Of a DNA stretch of 39,069 nt, positions 15,248-23,959 are shown piece after piece. Below the pieces are notes generated by a model, which saw nothing but the letters and a program-made list of their open reading frames with translations, did no database searches and had not been told where the DNA came from. Source of the DNA: Candidatus Hydrogenedentota bacterium (GTDB lineage Bacteria > Hydrogenedentota > Hydrogenedentia > Hydrogenedentales > JAGMZX01); the NCBI GenBank assembly GCA_018005585.1, contig JAGMZX010000032.1, positions 1 through 39,069 on the forward strand, given 5' to 3'. Both the position numbers and the translations under genes were made by a program. Every line of letters begins with the position of its first letter. Positions within the stretch are counted from its first letter, which is position 1.

Positions 15248-15820
15248 CTAAGCCTTGCCCGCGCGGGGGGCTTTCCTGGCCGGGCCGCTGCGCTTGGCGC
15301 GCATGCCGTTGCTCTCGGGCGCTTCCTGATACGCCGTGGCCTCGCCGTCATCCCGGTAACTCTCCATCATCCTGCGCAGGTCGCTCAGCCGGTGCGGGTC
15401 GTCCAACAGGCTGCGCATGAACCAGAGGAGCCGCCGGCCTGTTTCGACGCCGAGCAAGTGCTCCATCTTGCATGCATCGCTGATAGCCGCATCCCGCGGC
15501 ACGCCCAGTACGCGTTCGAAGAAGCCGGAGAGAATCGCGAAATTCTCCTCGACTACCGCCGCGATGGCCGCGCCTTCGTCCGTCAAGAGCAGGAAACGAT
15601 TCGGGTCCTCGGCGATCCAGCCGCGTTTCTTCAGTTGCGCCAAGGCCATGGACGCGGCGCCGCGAGAGACTTCGAGCACCTGGGCGACATCCGTCGATCT
15701 CGCATAGCCGAACTCCTGGCGCAGGCTGCGTATGGCCATCAGGTAATGGGCCATCGAGTGGGTCACCAGGTTCCTGTCGAAATCGCGCCAGTGACTAGCG
15801 TCATTCGCCGCGGTGGTCAC
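15248..15820 (-). CDS. DtxR/MntR-family metal-dependent regulator of the Feo operon
   Basis: 190 aa from GTG 15820, preferred over the GTG at 15844 because GGAGG stands seven bases ahead. A winged helix (about 35-85) has STDVAQVLEVSRGAASMALA as the recognition region, followed by the dimer/metal domain with DACKMEH (Cys117, Glu120, His121), the primary-site motif of iron-type DtxR. The ancillary-site histidines and glutamate of DtxR appear replaced, and the N-terminal Met ligand position reads His. There is no SH3 domain; instead a basic tail (RAKRSGPARKAPRAGKA). First gene of the Feo operon, so it probably autoregulates and represses Feo under iron sufficiency. Confidence 0.88.
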   Translation of the reverse strand: MTTAANDASHWRDFDRNLVTHSMAHYLMAIRSLRQEFGYARSTDVAQVLEVSRGAASMALAQLKKRGWIAEDPNRFLLLTDEGAAIAAVVEENFAILSGFFERVLGVPRDAAISDACKMEHLLGVETGRRLLWFMRSLLDDPHRLSDLRRMMESYRDDGEATAYQEAPESNGMRAKRSGPARKAPRAGKA

Positions 15821-15866
15821 GGCATAGCCTCCGGAGTTCAGCACAGTGAACAGTTCTTTGCCTTCT

Positions 15867-15895
15867 ATTCTATCATGTTCGCGTAGCTAAACCAA
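15867..15895 (-). promoter_or_regulatory. promoter of the Feo operon
   Basis: Minus-strand TTGGTT (15890-15895), 17 bases, TAGAAT (15867-15872). Predicted start near 15860, giving a leader of about 40 nt before GTG 15820. A palindromic TAGCTA lies in the spacer. I could not find a clear DtxR-type inverted repeat, so an operator is not annotated. Confidence 0.55.
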
Positions 15896-15953
15896 TTTTT
15901 GCTCGCGGACACGTTGGTGCGCGGCATCGCTGTCGCACTCACGGTTCGGGGAC

Positions 15954-15982
15954 TTTCCAACCGTCGCGGTTTCCGGTAGACT
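15954..15982 (+). promoter_or_regulatory. candidate promoter with internal palindrome
   Basis: TTTCCA (15954-15959), 17 bases, TAGACT (15977-15982), upstream of the 725-aa gene. The spacer contains the inverted repeat AACCG-TCG-CGGTT (15959-15971), placed where a repressor would block polymerase. Hexamers match consensus at 4 of 6 positions. Confidence 0.4.
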
Positions 15983-16028
15983 GAAGTCACGTCAGGTATT
16001 GTCCGCCTGAAACCACAGGGAGGATGCC

Positions 16029-18206
16029 ATGAGCCCGCAACATATGCTTGAACGCGCCCTCTGTGTTGTTGCCTGCGTCTATTTCCTGATGATTGGCGTT
16101 CCCGCGCTGTCACAGGAAGGCCCGGCGTGGAATCTGACCGACCTCCTGACATTTTCGCCGGCCGACGATGGAATTACGTGCGCCTGGCCCTCGCTCTCGG
16201 CTGCCTATGAAACATTGGACGCGCTTTACGAACAAAGCGGGATGGCTGCGCTGCCAGGCAAATTCATTGGTTCCCCACTGGATATGCTCCAGGACATCGC
16301 TGAGGACCTGGAGCTGGGAGAAACGAACTCGCTCGCGGAACTCCTGGAAAAGACGGGGGTCGACGGGTCCAGACCCGTAGCGGTGGTCATGGGGGATTTC
16401 GAAGGGGAACAGATGTCTCTGTACCTGCCCATTGTGGACTCGGAGCGCTTCGCGGCGTTATTGGGATTCGAGAATGGGGAGCCGCTGGAAGTGTCCATTA
16501 GCGGCGTTCCGTGCAGGGCGGGCTTGCTGACGCCGGACGAGACGGCCTACCTGTTCTATCGGGGTTACGTGGTGCTGGCCAAGAGTCCGGATGCGTTGCG
16601 CGCCGCGGCGCAGGGCATTGAATCGCCTTGCAGAGTCCATTACAGCGGCGCGGAACTTCCCGCGCTGAACGAGAACGAGTGGGTGGTGCGCGCGCATCCG
16701 GATAGACTGCTGGCGATGATAGCGGCAGAGGATAAAGACGTTGCCGCGCTCGCGAATGGAATAGGCGGAGTGTTGACCGCCGCGTATGACGAGGTCGTGG
16801 CCACGGCGGCGCTCCAAGGCAAGCGCCTGTGGCTGCGCATCGCAGCACATCAGAAGGCGCCGTGTGAAGCAACCCCGCCGCTGGGACTGCCGAACCTGCT
16901 GCCCGCGAACAGCATAGCCATGGCCGGCTTGCGCATTTCGCCGGGATTGAAAAACCTCGCGCGCGCCGTGCTCGAATCGGTGGTGACCGATCCCGCACAA
17001 CGCACGCAGGCACAGGGATTCTTCACGTTCATTACGGGATTGCTGGGTGATGAAGCCGCCGCCGCCGTGCCCGTGATAAGCAGCGAGCATATGCACTTCA
17101 TTGCCGTCGTCAGAAGCCCGACGCCGAAGATGATTGAAACTTCTCTCGGTATGGCGGACGCACCGGCAGCGGCGGGACAATACGCGGGAAGGGACATCTA
17201 TGAGATCAATGTGTTCCCGCCGCCGGCCGACCGCATCTTCTACACCAGCACGGAAGACCTGTTTCTTATCGGCACTCGAAAACAGGACATTCAGGCCCTG
17301 CTAGACAAGGTTACGGGTGCGGTGGTTGAGGAAGCGCCGCGTCCTTTCCTGGCGACGCTGCTGGCGCGGGCAAATCACGGGTTTCTCCATGTGAACGGGA
17401 GACGTCTGTCAAGAGCGATGCAATCCGGTGGCCTGGCCATGGACATGCCCAAGCAGACTCTCGAATTGGGCAATATACAGGTGCGCATCGAGCACCACGG
17501 GACCTACGGGCAGGTCGTTTGCGACATCCCAAACACCCTCTTGTCCGGTCCCGCGATGATGCTGACCGCGCTGTCAGGCAGGCAAGATCCTAATGCGCGA
17601 GCCATAAGTCAGAACAATCTCAAGCAGATGGGGCTGGTCTGCAAGATGTACGCAAATGAGAGCAAGGGGCAGGTGTATCCGCCCATCTCGCCCGTGCCGG
17701 GCAAATTGATGATCGACGCCGCGGCGATTTACCCGGAATATCTTTCCGATGTCACGATACTGGCGCGACCCGGCTGCAAAGCTCTGGAGATCGACTTTGA
17801 TAACCCGGATTTCGCGCAGATTATGATCGATGACCGCTGCTATCTCTACCTGTCCCATGCGATCACGACCGAAGAGGAGGGTCTCGCCTACGCCGAGGCG
17901 TATCGGAAAGCGGCGGAGTCGCGCGCTGGCTTCGAGCAGGATTTCGACACCCCCAATGGCAAGCTGTACCGGCTTCGCGAGGGCGTCGAGCGCTTCTTCA
18001 TTACCGACATCAGCAATCCGGCGGGCGCGGTCATGGCGCAGTCGCGCGTGTTGGTGATGATGGAACGCCCGGTGGGCGAAACGGTAGAAGGCATAAATGT
18101 GTTGTTTATGGACGGGCACGTGGAATACGTGCGCAAGGGCGTTTTCCCGTACACGGACACGTTCATGAACGCATTGTTGGCCCTCGATGCCCTGGAAGGC
18201 ACGTGA
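16029..18206 (+). CDS. large secreted protein with C-terminal DUF1559-like (DGHV) domain
   Basis: 725 aa, GGGAGG six bases before the ATG. A signal peptide ends near PALS-Q (about 29). The first about 500 residues look like a secreted alpha/beta protein resembling DUF3352-type proteins (repeated blocks such as SGVPCRAGLLTPDE and YAGRDIYEINVFPPP). The last 200 residues carry motifs of PVC-type DUF1559 pseudopilins: SQNNLKQMGLVCKMYANES (about 526-544) and NVLFMDGHVEYV (about 690-701). No prepilin cleavage site (G/FTLIE) exists at the N terminus, so it is not itself a pilin. Function unknown. Divergent from the Feo operon, convergent with the phosphatase gene. Confidence 0.82.
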   Translation: MSPQHMLERALCVVACVYFLMIGVPALSQEGPAWNLTDLLTFSPADDGITCAWPSLSAAYETLDALYEQSGMAALPGKFIGSPLDMLQDIAEDLELGETNSLAELLEKTGVDGSRPVAVVMGDFEGEQMSLYLPIVDSERFAALLGFENGEPLEVSISGVPCRAGLLTPDETAYLFYRGYVVLAKSPDALRAAAQGIESPCRVHYSGAELPALNENEWVVRAHPDRLLAMIAAEDKDVAALANGIGGVLTAAYDEVVATAALQGKRLWLRIAAHQKAPCEATPPLGLPNLLPANSIAMAGLRISPGLKNLARAVLESVVTDPAQRTQAQGFFTFITGLLGDEAAAAVPVISSEHMHFIAVVRSPTPKMIETSLGMADAPAAAGQYAGRDIYEINVFPPPADRIFYTSTEDLFLIGTRKQDIQALLDKVTGAVVEEAPRPFLATLLARANHGFLHVNGRRLSRAMQSGGLAMDMPKQTLELGNIQVRIEHHGTYGQVVCDIPNTLLSGPAMMLTALSGRQDPNARAISQNNLKQMGLVCKMYANESKGQVYPPISPVPGKLMIDAAAIYPEYLSDVTILARPGCKALEIDFDNPDFAQIMIDDRCYLYLSHAITTEEEGLAYAEAYRKAAESRAGFEQDFDTPNGKLYRLREGVERFFITDISNPAGAVMAQSRVLVMMERPVGETVEGINVLFMDGHVEYVRKGVFPYTDTFMNALLALDALEGT

Positions 18207-18253
18207 CGAGGTGTGCGGCTGATGATGATGCACATTCGCATTTCATGGCCTGC

Positions 18254-18275
18254 CGGGGCGTCGAATGCCGCCCCG
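18254..18275. terminator. hairpin at a convergent gene junction
   Basis: CGGGGCG (18254-18260) pairs perfectly with CGCCCCG (18269-18275), 8-base loop. It lies in the 175-bp gap between the 725-aa gene and the metallophosphoesterase gene. No T-run follows on either strand. Confidence 0.4.
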
Positions 18276-18381
18276 TGACGGCGATGAACATGCTTGGCAA
18301 GATCGAGGGCGACCCGCGAGCTGGCGTGCGTTCGCACAGGCGACGCAATCACCGTCGAGGCTGTTTCCGAAAAAGGCGCTG

Positions 18382-19599
18382 TCATTGCGGCGGATAGCGG
18401 TCGAATACCTCGCCGTGGATGTCCACGGCCTGATAGGTGACGGCTTCGTTCGCCAGGTCGACCAGCCAGAAATGCGGCGTGCTCGAAGCTTTTTCGAGGT
18501 ACCACGCACCCTCGTTCTCGATTTTGCGGGGCGGCACGCCCATGCAGCCGTCGCCGAAATAGACAATGCCTTCGGGGTCTACCTGATTGCCGCGGATGGG
18601 CTTGGTCCGTTTGAACGTGTGGTCATGTTGCTCAAAACACGCCGTTACGCCGTACTGCTCGAACAACGGCAGCCAATGTTCGCGGCCCGCCCCGGATAGG
18701 CTGCCCTCGAAATCGCGATGACTCGGATAGAACGGCACATGGTAGACGGCCATCTTGAAGGGTACGCCTTCCATTTTCTGCAATACCGTTTCGAGCCAGG
18801 CCTTTTGCGCGCCGTCGTGGGGGACGGTATGACCCGAGTCAAGAATGATCAGTCCCAGACTGGGGCCGAAACGCAGCGAGAAATACGGCAAACCGCCCTG
18901 CGCAAAAAAACCAAAGAAGTATGGGGCGTTGCGTTCCGGCTCCTCGAAATCACCGTTGGTTTCATGATTTCCAAGAGCGAACACGCCCGGAATGACCCGG
19001 TTTTCTTCCGTGCGCATGCAGCTTTCCCACGTCTGCAACCACCAGTCCCAGATGAAGAGGTTCTTGGGGTTGCCATTGGCATACGCGATGTCGCCGCCGA
19101 TGACGACGAAGTCCGGATTGGCCGCGGCGGCTTGCTTGAGCAGACGCCGCGCGCGCGGGTGTACGCTCACGTCGCCGCCCACCGCGAAGCGTATGGGCGA
19201 ACCATCGTTCGGGATTGTGCGGAACTGCTGAACCGTCGAGAAGCGCTTGCCCTCGACACCGTAGAGGAAGTGATAAGTGGTGCCCGGTTCGAGCCCCGTG
19301 AGTGGGACGCTGAATACCGCGCGTTTTTCCTTGATGCCCGGAACGGTGTGCGGCGGCGCGGAAGCGCGGAACGCATACGCGGCGGCGTCCTGCCCGCGCG
19401 GTTCCGTGTCGTAGTAGACAACGCCCTCGGGAGCGGGAATCGGGGTCTGAAAGTTTACGGTCATCGTCGTCGACGGATCGCCCTGCCACGTCAGGTACAT
19501 GTGGAACGGCGTGGCGCATCCCTGCACCAGCAGGGCTGTCGCCGCGACGAGGACGACGAGCGCCAGGACACGCGCGATGGTATGTTGCTGCAATCGCAT
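18382..19599 (-). CDS. purple-acid-phosphatase-like metallophosphoesterase lipoprotein
   Basis: 405 aa from ATG 19599 (GGAGGA upstream). The signal LLVQGC makes Cys28 a probable lipid anchor. A fibronectin-III-like domain (about 30-125, ending LEPGTTYHFLYG) precedes a metallophosphoesterase core. The core motifs are GGDVSVH, GGDIAYANG, LGNHETNG, YHVPFYPSH and QHDHTFKR. This two-domain order is that of purple acid phosphatases, which hydrolyse phosphomonoesters with a two-metal centre. The last motif has Gln where GHxH is usual. Same strand as the downstream-lying SagB-like gene, separated by 56 bp. Probably periplasmic or outer membrane; a phosphate-scavenging role is plausible. Confidence 0.87.
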   Translation of the reverse strand: MRLQQHTIARVLALVVLVAATALLVQGCATPFHMYLTWQGDPSTTMTVNFQTPIPAPEGVVYYDTEPRGQDAAAYAFRASAPPHTVPGIKEKRAVFSVPLTGLEPGTTYHFLYGVEGKRFSTVQQFRTIPNDGSPIRFAVGGDVSVHPRARRLLKQAAAANPDFVVIGGDIAYANGNPKNLFIWDWWLQTWESCMRTEENRVIPGVFALGNHETNGDFEEPERNAPYFFGFFAQGGLPYFSLRFGPSLGLIILDSGHTVPHDGAQKAWLETVLQKMEGVPFKMAVYHVPFYPSHRDFEGSLSGAGREHWLPLFEQYGVTACFEQHDHTFKRTKPIRGNQVDPEGIVYFGDGCMGVPPRKIENEGAWYLEKASSTPHFWLVDLANEAVTYQAVDIHGEVFDRYPPQ

Positions 19600-19655
19600 G
19601 GCAAGCTCCTCCAATACCGATTCCCGTCTGTGGCCCGGTTTATGGACCGGCGGCG

Positions 19656-21354
19656 CTACTGCGAGGATTCAACATCGCCAGCGGGCTGCTTCCTGCGTGC
19701 TGCGGTATACGGCGGCAGCGCGCGCAGCCGCGGGTCGTCCACCGGTCCGCCAATCGTGAAATGATACAACGATTGATAGCCCGATTCGCGCAGCCCAAAG
19801 AGTTCGTGCGCGACGTCGTCAAAATAGCAGCCGATTCCCGTGCCGCGCACGCCCGCGCGTTCGGCTTCCAGGTATAACACCTGGCCTGTCATCCCTGCTT
19901 CCCAGAACAGGCGCGGATACAACCACGCCCCGCGCGCGCAAGGGCTCATCAAAACACGACAACATCGCGACGCTGAAAACGCCGTCTCCCGCAATATCCT
20001 GCTGGCAGGACACCTGCGTCGCGATGCGGCGGCAGTCACCCGCTTCGAGCAGAAACAGGGGCAGCGACTCGGGCGCATCCGCCGGGCATTCCCAGGCAAA
20101 GAAGGGATGCATCGCTCCGCGTAGGGCGGCTGTCCCGGCAGGATCGCGCGCAAGCAGGTAGAGTCCGGGCTGCAGGCCGGTCACGCGATGCACAAACAGC
20201 CCCAGATGCACGCGCGTCTCCGGCGGAGCGCTCCACCACGGGGGCGCGCCCGGGTCTGGCAGGGTCCTCGCGAGGATCCGGTAGAAAGCCGAAGCCGAAA
20301 GGGACGTCACGCCGTCCATATCAACGGCGCTGCGGCGCTGTTGGAAGATGCGGCGGGCCGTTGGCCCGGCGGACGGGCGTTGAGGAACGCCCGGGGTGCA
20401 TGGGGGATAGGCCTGCGGTTGCGTGGACGGCTTGCGGCACGCAAGCGTTGTCTTCTCTATGATTTCCCATGCGCGGTGCTCACGGCTCAGACGATTGGCG
20501 CGCCCCAGCCATTCAACCCCTCGCGCGGCAGCCCCTGTCTGTCGCTGCGAATCCGCTGCGAACCCGTTGGGGATCGGCGTGGCATGGTTCGCCGGCACGA
20601 CTGCCGCGAGGAGGTCCGGGTGCTCGATTTCCGCGTCGCCGTGTTCCTGGGACCGGTCCAGGCCGAGTAACGCCGCGACTTCGGCGTCCGGCGCGGCGTC
20701 GAGATGCACGAGACGCCAGCCCAATGCCGTGGCGGAAAAACTCAGCGCCGCCAGGGCATGGCCCACGTCATGGTTACAGTACCGGTAGGCGCGCTCGCCG
20801 TATTTCCAGGTCTCGCGCCACTGGATGGTCGCAATTCCAACGAAGAAGACCGGTTTGGGGAACTCGTCCGTCAGACGTGCCCAAGCCCTGGCCGGCAGCG
20901 CCGCGCGGCGTTCAAGCCCGTGTTCGCGCGGCGCGTAGTGATATACGCAAGGCGCGCCTGTGAAATCCGAAACCAGATATCCCTCGGTGGGATGAAGATT
21001 CCCGCTCGACGGGTTACATCGCAACTCCCACCGCGAACCTTGGTATTCCTTGGACGCGGAGAGGCCCAGCGCAGATTCGAAGAACTGGCCAATCGACAAC
21101 GGATTCAAGGGTCGCGGAGGGATAGAGGCCGGCGCGGCTAACGCATCATAGGGCGGCGAATCATCCGTTTCGGGAAAGGGCAGCAGATACAGAGGCGCGC
21201 CGGCATAGCGCCGGAACGGGTCCGGCTGATTGGCCCAGTCCAGGTAACCCAGCGATCGCGCGTACCGGTGCGGATGGTGCTTCGTCGCCTCGTGATACGC
21301 GCGCACCGCTTCGACCGCCACCTGTAATCGGGAACTTTGCTCTTTGTCAGCCAT
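19656..21354 (-). CDS. SagB/ThcOx-type nitroreductase, tandem domains, frameshifted
   Basis: ATG 21354 to TAG 19656 in two frames. Residues 1-about 300 hold one FMN-nitroreductase domain (NPSSGNLHPTEGYLV, YRYCNHDVGHALAALSFSAT). The second half is another domain that loses its frame inside the tract at 19929-19940 (CCCC followed by GCGCGCGC). Removing one base of CCCC joins LRARAWLYPRLFWEAG to MTGQVLYLEAERAGVRGTG and GCYFDD, which is the canonical end of the family. So the lesion is a single-base insertion, either real or an assembly or base-call error. Without repair the first frame stops at 19819. It is 16 bp behind the DUF1805 gene. No YcaO or leader peptide is nearby, so no link to azole peptide synthesis. 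Confidence 0.85.
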
Positions 21355-21369
21355 GTGCAAACGCCGGCG

Positions 21370-21678
21370 TCAATCCGACAACACCGCCAAGGCCTGCTCG
21401 CCGGTCATACCCAGTTCAACGCCATACGCGGCGGCCTTGCTGGTCATGTCGACAATCTTCGCGCGCAGCAAGTCGTCGACCGTAACCAGCGGATGCTCGC
21501 GCGTGCCTCGCGCGATGGCAATCGCGGCCCCGGCGCGGTCCATGACCTCCTTGTCGACCACGCCGCACGCGACGAGGCCCTTGTCCGTGAGGATCATGAC
21601 AAACTGGCTGTCGGACCAGCCGGCCTCGAGGCCCAAGGCCGGCGTCTGCTTCGACAAAACGGGCGCTATGCGAATCAT
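21370..21678 (-). CDS. DUF1805 family protein
   Basis: 102 aa, GGAGG eight bases before the ATG. It matches the DUF1805 (YunC-like) pattern. Seen are the central FVMILTDKGLVACGVVDKEV with the conserved Cys, AIAIARGTREHPLVTVDDLL, and the tail GVELGMTGEQALAVL. Biochemical role unknown in the family. It is co-directional with, and 16 bp upstream of, the SagB-like gene, so they are probably co-transcribed, but a functional link is not established. Confidence 0.9.
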   Translation of the reverse strand: MIRIAPVLSKQTPALGLEAGWSDSQFVMILTDKGLVACGVVDKEVMDRAGAAIAIARGTREHPLVTVDDLLRAKIVDMTSKAAAYGVELGMTGEQALAVLSD

Positions 21679-21793
21679 GTGCCTACCTCCGGTGTCGCTC
21701 CGGCGAGGGAGCGTGTATGCCGTATCGTAACGCAGCGGGCCGGATAATGCCTATCCATACGAGGACTCGCCCAGTTGTTTCAATACCCGCGCT

Positions 21794-22663
21794 ATGCTTG
21801 AATACGTCATTGGCAGTCATTGGGAGAAACCTCTGTTGAGCGGTATGACACACGATTCCGGCGCGATACACCCAGAGCCCGGGGAAGCCCGCGAGGTGCT
21901 TCCGTTGCAGTTCGTGGAGGAAGTGTCTCACGTGGGCAACGCGCCGGACGTGTGTCCGTACCTGCCCGACCGCGTAGCCACATACCGCGTCTGCGAAGGG
22001 GACCTCGCCGCGCAACGGTACGAAGAATTGCTTGTGGCGGGTTACCGGCGCAACGGGGCGTATCTGTACCGCCCTGTTTGCCGCGAGTGCAATGAATGCA
22101 AGATGCTGCGCGTGCTCGTGCGCGAGTTTCACCGCACGAAGGAACAGCGCCGCATCTGGAATCGCGGTAACCGGACATTTCGGGTGTCTTTGGCCCGCCC
22201 CCGTTTCACGCAGGAGAAAGGCCGCCTTTACAGCGAGTACCTGCGCTACCAGCACGGTGCGGAGCACGCCGCGTGGGAGAGGGAAGCCTACGGGCGGTTC
22301 CTGGTCGAATCCTGTATCGGCCCGAGGACGATCGAGGTCCAGCTTCGCGCGGGCGACCGGCTCGCCGGCGTGGGCATCCTCGACCGTCTCGGCAACGCGC
22401 TCTCGTCCGTGTATTTCTATTTTGACCCAGCGTTCGCGCGCCACAGCCCCGGTACTTACTCGGCGCTATACGAAATCGACCTCGCGCGCCAGTGGGGGAT
22501 GGACTACTACTACCTCGGCTTTTATATCCGCGGCTGCCCGAGCATGAGTTACAAGGCCCGGTTTCGCCCCTGTGAATACAAGGCGCCAGACGACGCGGTC
22601 TGGCGCCGCGTGGAACGGCAGATGCCGCAGCCAGGAAACGAACCACCGATGAACACCGATTGA
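21794..22663 (+). CDS. bpt: aspartate/glutamate leucyltransferase (Bpt)
   Basis: 289 aa cytosolic transferase that attaches Leu from Leu-tRNA to N-terminal Asp/Glu, marking proteins for ClpAP through the N-degron pathway. Family motifs: CPYLPDR (54-60), YRRNGAYLYRPVCRECNEC (84-102) with Cys96, Cys99 and Cys102, then a C-terminal acyltransferase-like half with LGFYIRGCPSMSYKARF. The start is uncertain: ATG 21794 has no RBS, and ATG 21845 is an alternative that still keeps the first motif. The final residues (EPPMNTD) are encoded within a repeated ACCGAT element, described separately. Confidence 0.92.
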   Translation: MLEYVIGSHWEKPLLSGMTHDSGAIHPEPGEAREVLPLQFVEEVSHVGNAPDVCPYLPDRVATYRVCEGDLAAQRYEELLVAGYRRNGAYLYRPVCRECNECKMLRVLVREFHRTKEQRRIWNRGNRTFRVSLARPRFTQEKGRLYSEYLRYQHGAEHAAWEREAYGRFLVESCIGPRTIEVQLRAGDRLAGVGILDRLGNALSSVYFYFDPAFARHSPGTYSALYEIDLARQWGMDYYYLGFYIRGCPSMSYKARFRPCEYKAPDDAVWRRVERQMPQPGNEPPMNTD

Positions 22664-22682
22664 AATCCTTCTTCATCGGTGT
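22643..22682. repeat. ACCGAT repeat with hairpin, over the bpt stop
   Basis: Two co-directional ACCGAT units (ACCACCGATGAACACCGAT, from 22642) are followed by an inverted copy. ACACCGAT (22653-22660) pairs with ATCGGTGT (22675-22682) across 14 bases. The bpt stop codon lies inside it. From memory, this resembles a short ACCACnGATgnACACnGAT-type dispersed repeat seen in intergenic regions of many bacteria. Confidence 0.5.
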
Positions 22683-23013
22683 GCTTATGTGTGCTTCTTC
22701 TTCTTCGCACCAGGGAAAGGGGCAAGGGAGAACAGGCGGCCAAAAGCCCCGCGGTGTGATTGGAGTCTGGCATCATAATGGGTAGAGAAGGGAAGGCGGC
22801 ATGAGGGGTGTTGACGCCGGAGGGGCATGCGGTTCCATTTTTGAAGTGGCCGAAAAACGCGGATGCGTGGCGTCTCACCCTTTCATGAGCAGAATCTTGC
22901 GCGGCCGCGGATGTACACGTTGTGCCGTTCGACGGGCGGGCGTGACCGGGCGCAACGAAGGGTGTTTTGACCGGAGCGCACCGTTGGAGACGCGGTGAGC
23001 CCGCGCGCTGCGG
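22683..23013. other. gene-free gap between bpt and the phosphate transporter gene
   Basis: About 330 bases without a convincing gene. A 65-codon plus-strand ORF at 22801 has a GGAAGG-like RBS, but its composition (Arg/Cys/Gly-rich, no hydrophobic core or motif) looks like chance. A TTC microrepeat lies near 22690. I see no T-run terminator. Confidence 0.6.
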
Positions 23014-23958
23014 TTACGTGAAGATGGCGAACCCTGCCGCGGCGAGGATGAGCGCTACGACGGGCGTCATGATCCATCCCACGACGATGTGGCGAAGCAC
23101 ATCGAAATGAATCGACTGCGCGCCGCGCAGCAGGCCGATGCCTAGAATCGCGCCGACTATTCCCTGAGAAGTGCTTACGGGCGCGCCAATAACGGCGAAC
23201 GCGTGGACCGTGAGCGACATGCTCGACACGGCGACGAACGCCGTGAACGCGTCGAGCCGCATGATGCCCGAGCCGACGTGGAGCATGACGCGGCGGCTGA
23301 ATGTAACGGCGCCGAGCGCCATCGCCGCGCCGCCGAAGGCGGCGAGCGCGCGGTCCGAAACGCCGGGCAGCACGCCGGAGAACATGCCGACGGTATTGGT
23401 TACGTTATTGGCGCCGAGGGCGTAGGAGCCGTAGACGCCGGCGGCCAGCAGGCCGGACCACAACACCCTGTCGCGAGTAAACATGCTCATGGGCACGTGG
23501 CGGAAGAGGAACGCCAGCACCTTGTACGAGAACATGGCCAGTATCAGCGAGCCTATGGGCGTGCCAGCCCAGCACAGCACCACTTTCGCCAGGGGGCCGA
23601 ACTCCGTCCGGTTCGTGGCGAGGCCGATGCCCAGGATTGCCCCGACGACACCCTGCGACGAACTCACCGGCAGTTTCATGGCCGTCATGACGGTCACGGT
23701 AATCGCCGAGGCGACGCTGACGATCACGGCGGTGGTCACGGTTTCCGGCGCGATGTCGCGGAGCGTAGCGATGCCTGCCGCGCCTTGCAGGGTTGCGCCA
23801 AGGACCACGAAGCATGCGCACAGCAGCGCCGCGCGCCAATAGGGAATGATGCGCGCAGCGACGGCGGTACCGAAGACGTTCGCCGCGTCGTTTGCGCCGA
23901 GCGCCCAGCCGAGAAACAGACCGCCGCCCAACGGGGCAAACCCCAGGAAGGCGCCCAT
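23014..23958 (-). CDS. PiT-family inorganic phosphate transporter
   Basis: 314 aa, about ten hydrophobic segments, in two homologous halves of the PHO4/PiT fold. The halves carry GANDAANVFGTAVAARII with PVSSSQGVVGAILGIGL, and GANNVTNTVGMFSGVLPG with PVSTSQGIVGAILGIGL. It moves phosphate with H+ or Na+ (as a metal-phosphate complex in some members) across the inner membrane. ATG is one base after the DUF47 stop, so the pair is translationally coupled. Slightly short for the family (usually 330-500 aa), lacking a large cytoplasmic loop. Confidence 0.95.
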   Translation of the reverse strand: MGAFLGFAPLGGGLFLGWALGANDAANVFGTAVAARIIPYWRAALLCACFVVLGATLQGAAGIATLRDIAPETVTTAVIVSVASAITVTVMTAMKLPVSSSQGVVGAILGIGLATNRTEFGPLAKVVLCWAGTPIGSLILAMFSYKVLAFLFRHVPMSMFTRDRVLWSGLLAAGVYGSYALGANNVTNTVGMFSGVLPGVSDRALAAFGGAAMALGAVTFSRRVMLHVGSGIMRLDAFTAFVAVSSMSLTVHAFAVIGAPVSTSQGIVGAILGIGLLRGAQSIHFDVLRHIVVGWIMTPVVALILAAAGFAIFT

Positions 23959-23959
23959 C

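Noticed and set aside
15846-15900. DtxR-type operator in front of the Feo operon
   Set aside because: Only a TAGCTA palindrome is visible near the -35; no 19-bp inverted repeat resembling known DtxR/IdeR boxes.
19656-21678. Azole-peptide (SagBCD) biosynthetic cluster
   Set aside because: Only the SagB-like dehydrogenase is present; no YcaO cyclodehydratase, E1-like partner, leader peptide or exporter occurs in the window.
22801-22998. 65-aa ORF in the bpt-PiT gap
   Set aside because: A GGAAGG lies near the start, but the translation is an Arg/Cys/Gly-rich random-looking sequence without hydrophobic pattern; not enough to call a gene.
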